Shown: piece by piece, positions 32,505 to 32,955 of the stretch | How positions within the stretch are numbered: the stretch's first letter is position 1 | How the letters are laid out: the number at the start of each line of letters is the position of its first letter | DNA from: Bryobacterales bacterium | Lineage (GTDB): Bacteria; Acidobacteriota; Terriglobia; Bryobacterales; UBA6623 | Reading direction: 5' to 3' | Assembly (NCBI GenBank): GCA_028819235.1 | Contig: JAPPMC010000174.1 | Location: 1-32,955, forward strand | DNA: 32,955 nt | Notes under the pieces: generated by a model | Told to the model about the DNA's origin: nothing | Databases searched by the model: none | Seen by the model: the letters and a program-made list of their open reading frames with translations, nothing else | Made by a program: the position numbers and the translations under genes

Positions 32505-32955
32505 ACTGGAACTGCCTCGGATCGAACGCCGAGGTGAAGGAGAACGGCTCGGTGATCGGACCCCGGCGACCCGTCGGTCTATCCGGGACTTCCTCAAGGG
32601 TCATGCTGCCCACCACGCCGTTCACGCCCTTGAAGTTGGTGCGGTTGAGGATGTTGAAGGCCTCGGCCACCACCTTCAGGTCGACCTTCTCCGAGAGCGC
32701 GAAGTCGCGGGTCAGCCGGATGTCCATCCCAAAGAAGGCCGGACCCACCCCGACATTGCGCCCAAGGCCCCACGGCCTGTGCGTGTCGGTGTGCCGGTCT
32801 CCGATGGTGTCGTAGCCGGCGTTGAGGTTGAACGGCGCGAACGAGCGCGCGACCAAGATGCCGGAAAAGACGAAGTCGGAGAGCAGGTTGTGCCCGAAGC
32901 CCCCAGGGCGATTCTTTTTTGAGAGGCCAGAGCTGAGCATGGTGGGAGAGGGATG
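32482..32955 (-). CDS. C-terminal end of a second Oar-like TonB-dependent receptor (partial)
   Basis: The frame is open from the window's right edge to a TAG at 32482-32484, giving 157 residues. The pattern is that of the last strands of an Oar-type TonB receptor: FNLNAGYDTIGDRHTD, LGRNVGVGPAFFGMDIRLTR, then VVAEAFNILNRTNFKGVNG, and the terminal strand RQFQFTVRISF ending in Phe. The same NILNRTNF-like motif occurs in the complete receptor (FNFLNRTNFIMINEF). It ends inside the last codons of hpnE on the opposite strand. The plug and N-terminal domains lie outside the window. Confidence 0.88.
   Translation of the reverse strand, partial: HPSPTMLSSGLSKKNRPGGFGHNLLSDFVFSGILVARSFAPFNLNAGYDTIGDRHTDTHRPWGLGRNVGVGPAFFGMDIRLTRDFALSEKVDLKVVAEAFNILNRTNFKGVNGVVGSMTLEEVPDRPTGRRGPITEPFSFTSAFDPRQFQFTVRISF

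Overview
The window is GC-rich, gene-dense bacterial DNA. A large Oar-like TonB receptor with an N-terminal carboxypeptidase-regulatory-like domain, the tail of a second one, hpnCDE, secreted sulfatases, an enolase-superfamily enzyme and a Gfo/Idh oxidoreductase together suggest an Acidobacteriota-type heterotroph, perhaps Bryobacterales-like. This assignment is inferred from gene content; no marker gene in the window fixes the taxon.

Layout. Positions 1-1790 are an eroded accessory patch: the end of an unknown gene, a small HicB-like protein, a small toxin-like gene broken by an 11-bp tandem duplication, and a decayed IS1595-type transposase. Positions 1906-4812 hold an alcohol dehydrogenase, an RraA-family protein and a Tat-exported aldo/keto reductase. 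Positions 4837-7376 hold three genes linked by Fe-S chemistry: moaA (minus), an A-type Fe-S carrier and nadA. Then come a small coiled-coil secreted protein, a PhoD-like lipoprotein, an adenylate-kinase-like protein (minus) and a Gfo/Idh oxidoreductase.

The most interesting region is 11148-14365 on the minus strand: selA, then a gene whose frame is interrupted only by a UGA inside a thioredoxin-like CxxU motif, then a DsbD N-domain-like protein. A hairpin with a GGU-containing loop lies just after the UGA, as expected of a bacterial SECIS element. Read through, the middle gene encodes a secreted selenoprotein with a thioredoxin-like domain, a CxxCH motif and two PDZ domains. The three genes look like one selenium-dependent extracytoplasmic thiol-redox operon.

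Positions 14584-19189 carry a two-gene module (Tat-exported amidohydrolase plus sulfatase) that has been tandemly duplicated. In the second copy the amidohydrolase has decayed while the sulfatase is intact. Both sulfatases keep the formylglycine motif but share unusual substitutions at other active-site positions. A leucine-rich-repeat protein, an enolase-superfamily enzyme (minus), a small cysteine-containing exported protein coupled to a beta-barrel protein, and tRNA-Thr(CGT) follow.

The last third holds the TonB receptor (minus), a gamma-glutamyltransferase, and hpnC-hpnD-hpnE (squalene synthesis from farnesyl diphosphate) in a tightly overlapping operon. It ends with the 3' end of a second TonB receptor converging on hpnE. 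Several genes (9993, 14584, 15613, 17840, perhaps 19378) have a -10-like hexamer exactly 6 nt before a start codon and no Shine-Dalgarno, which suggests leaderless transcripts.
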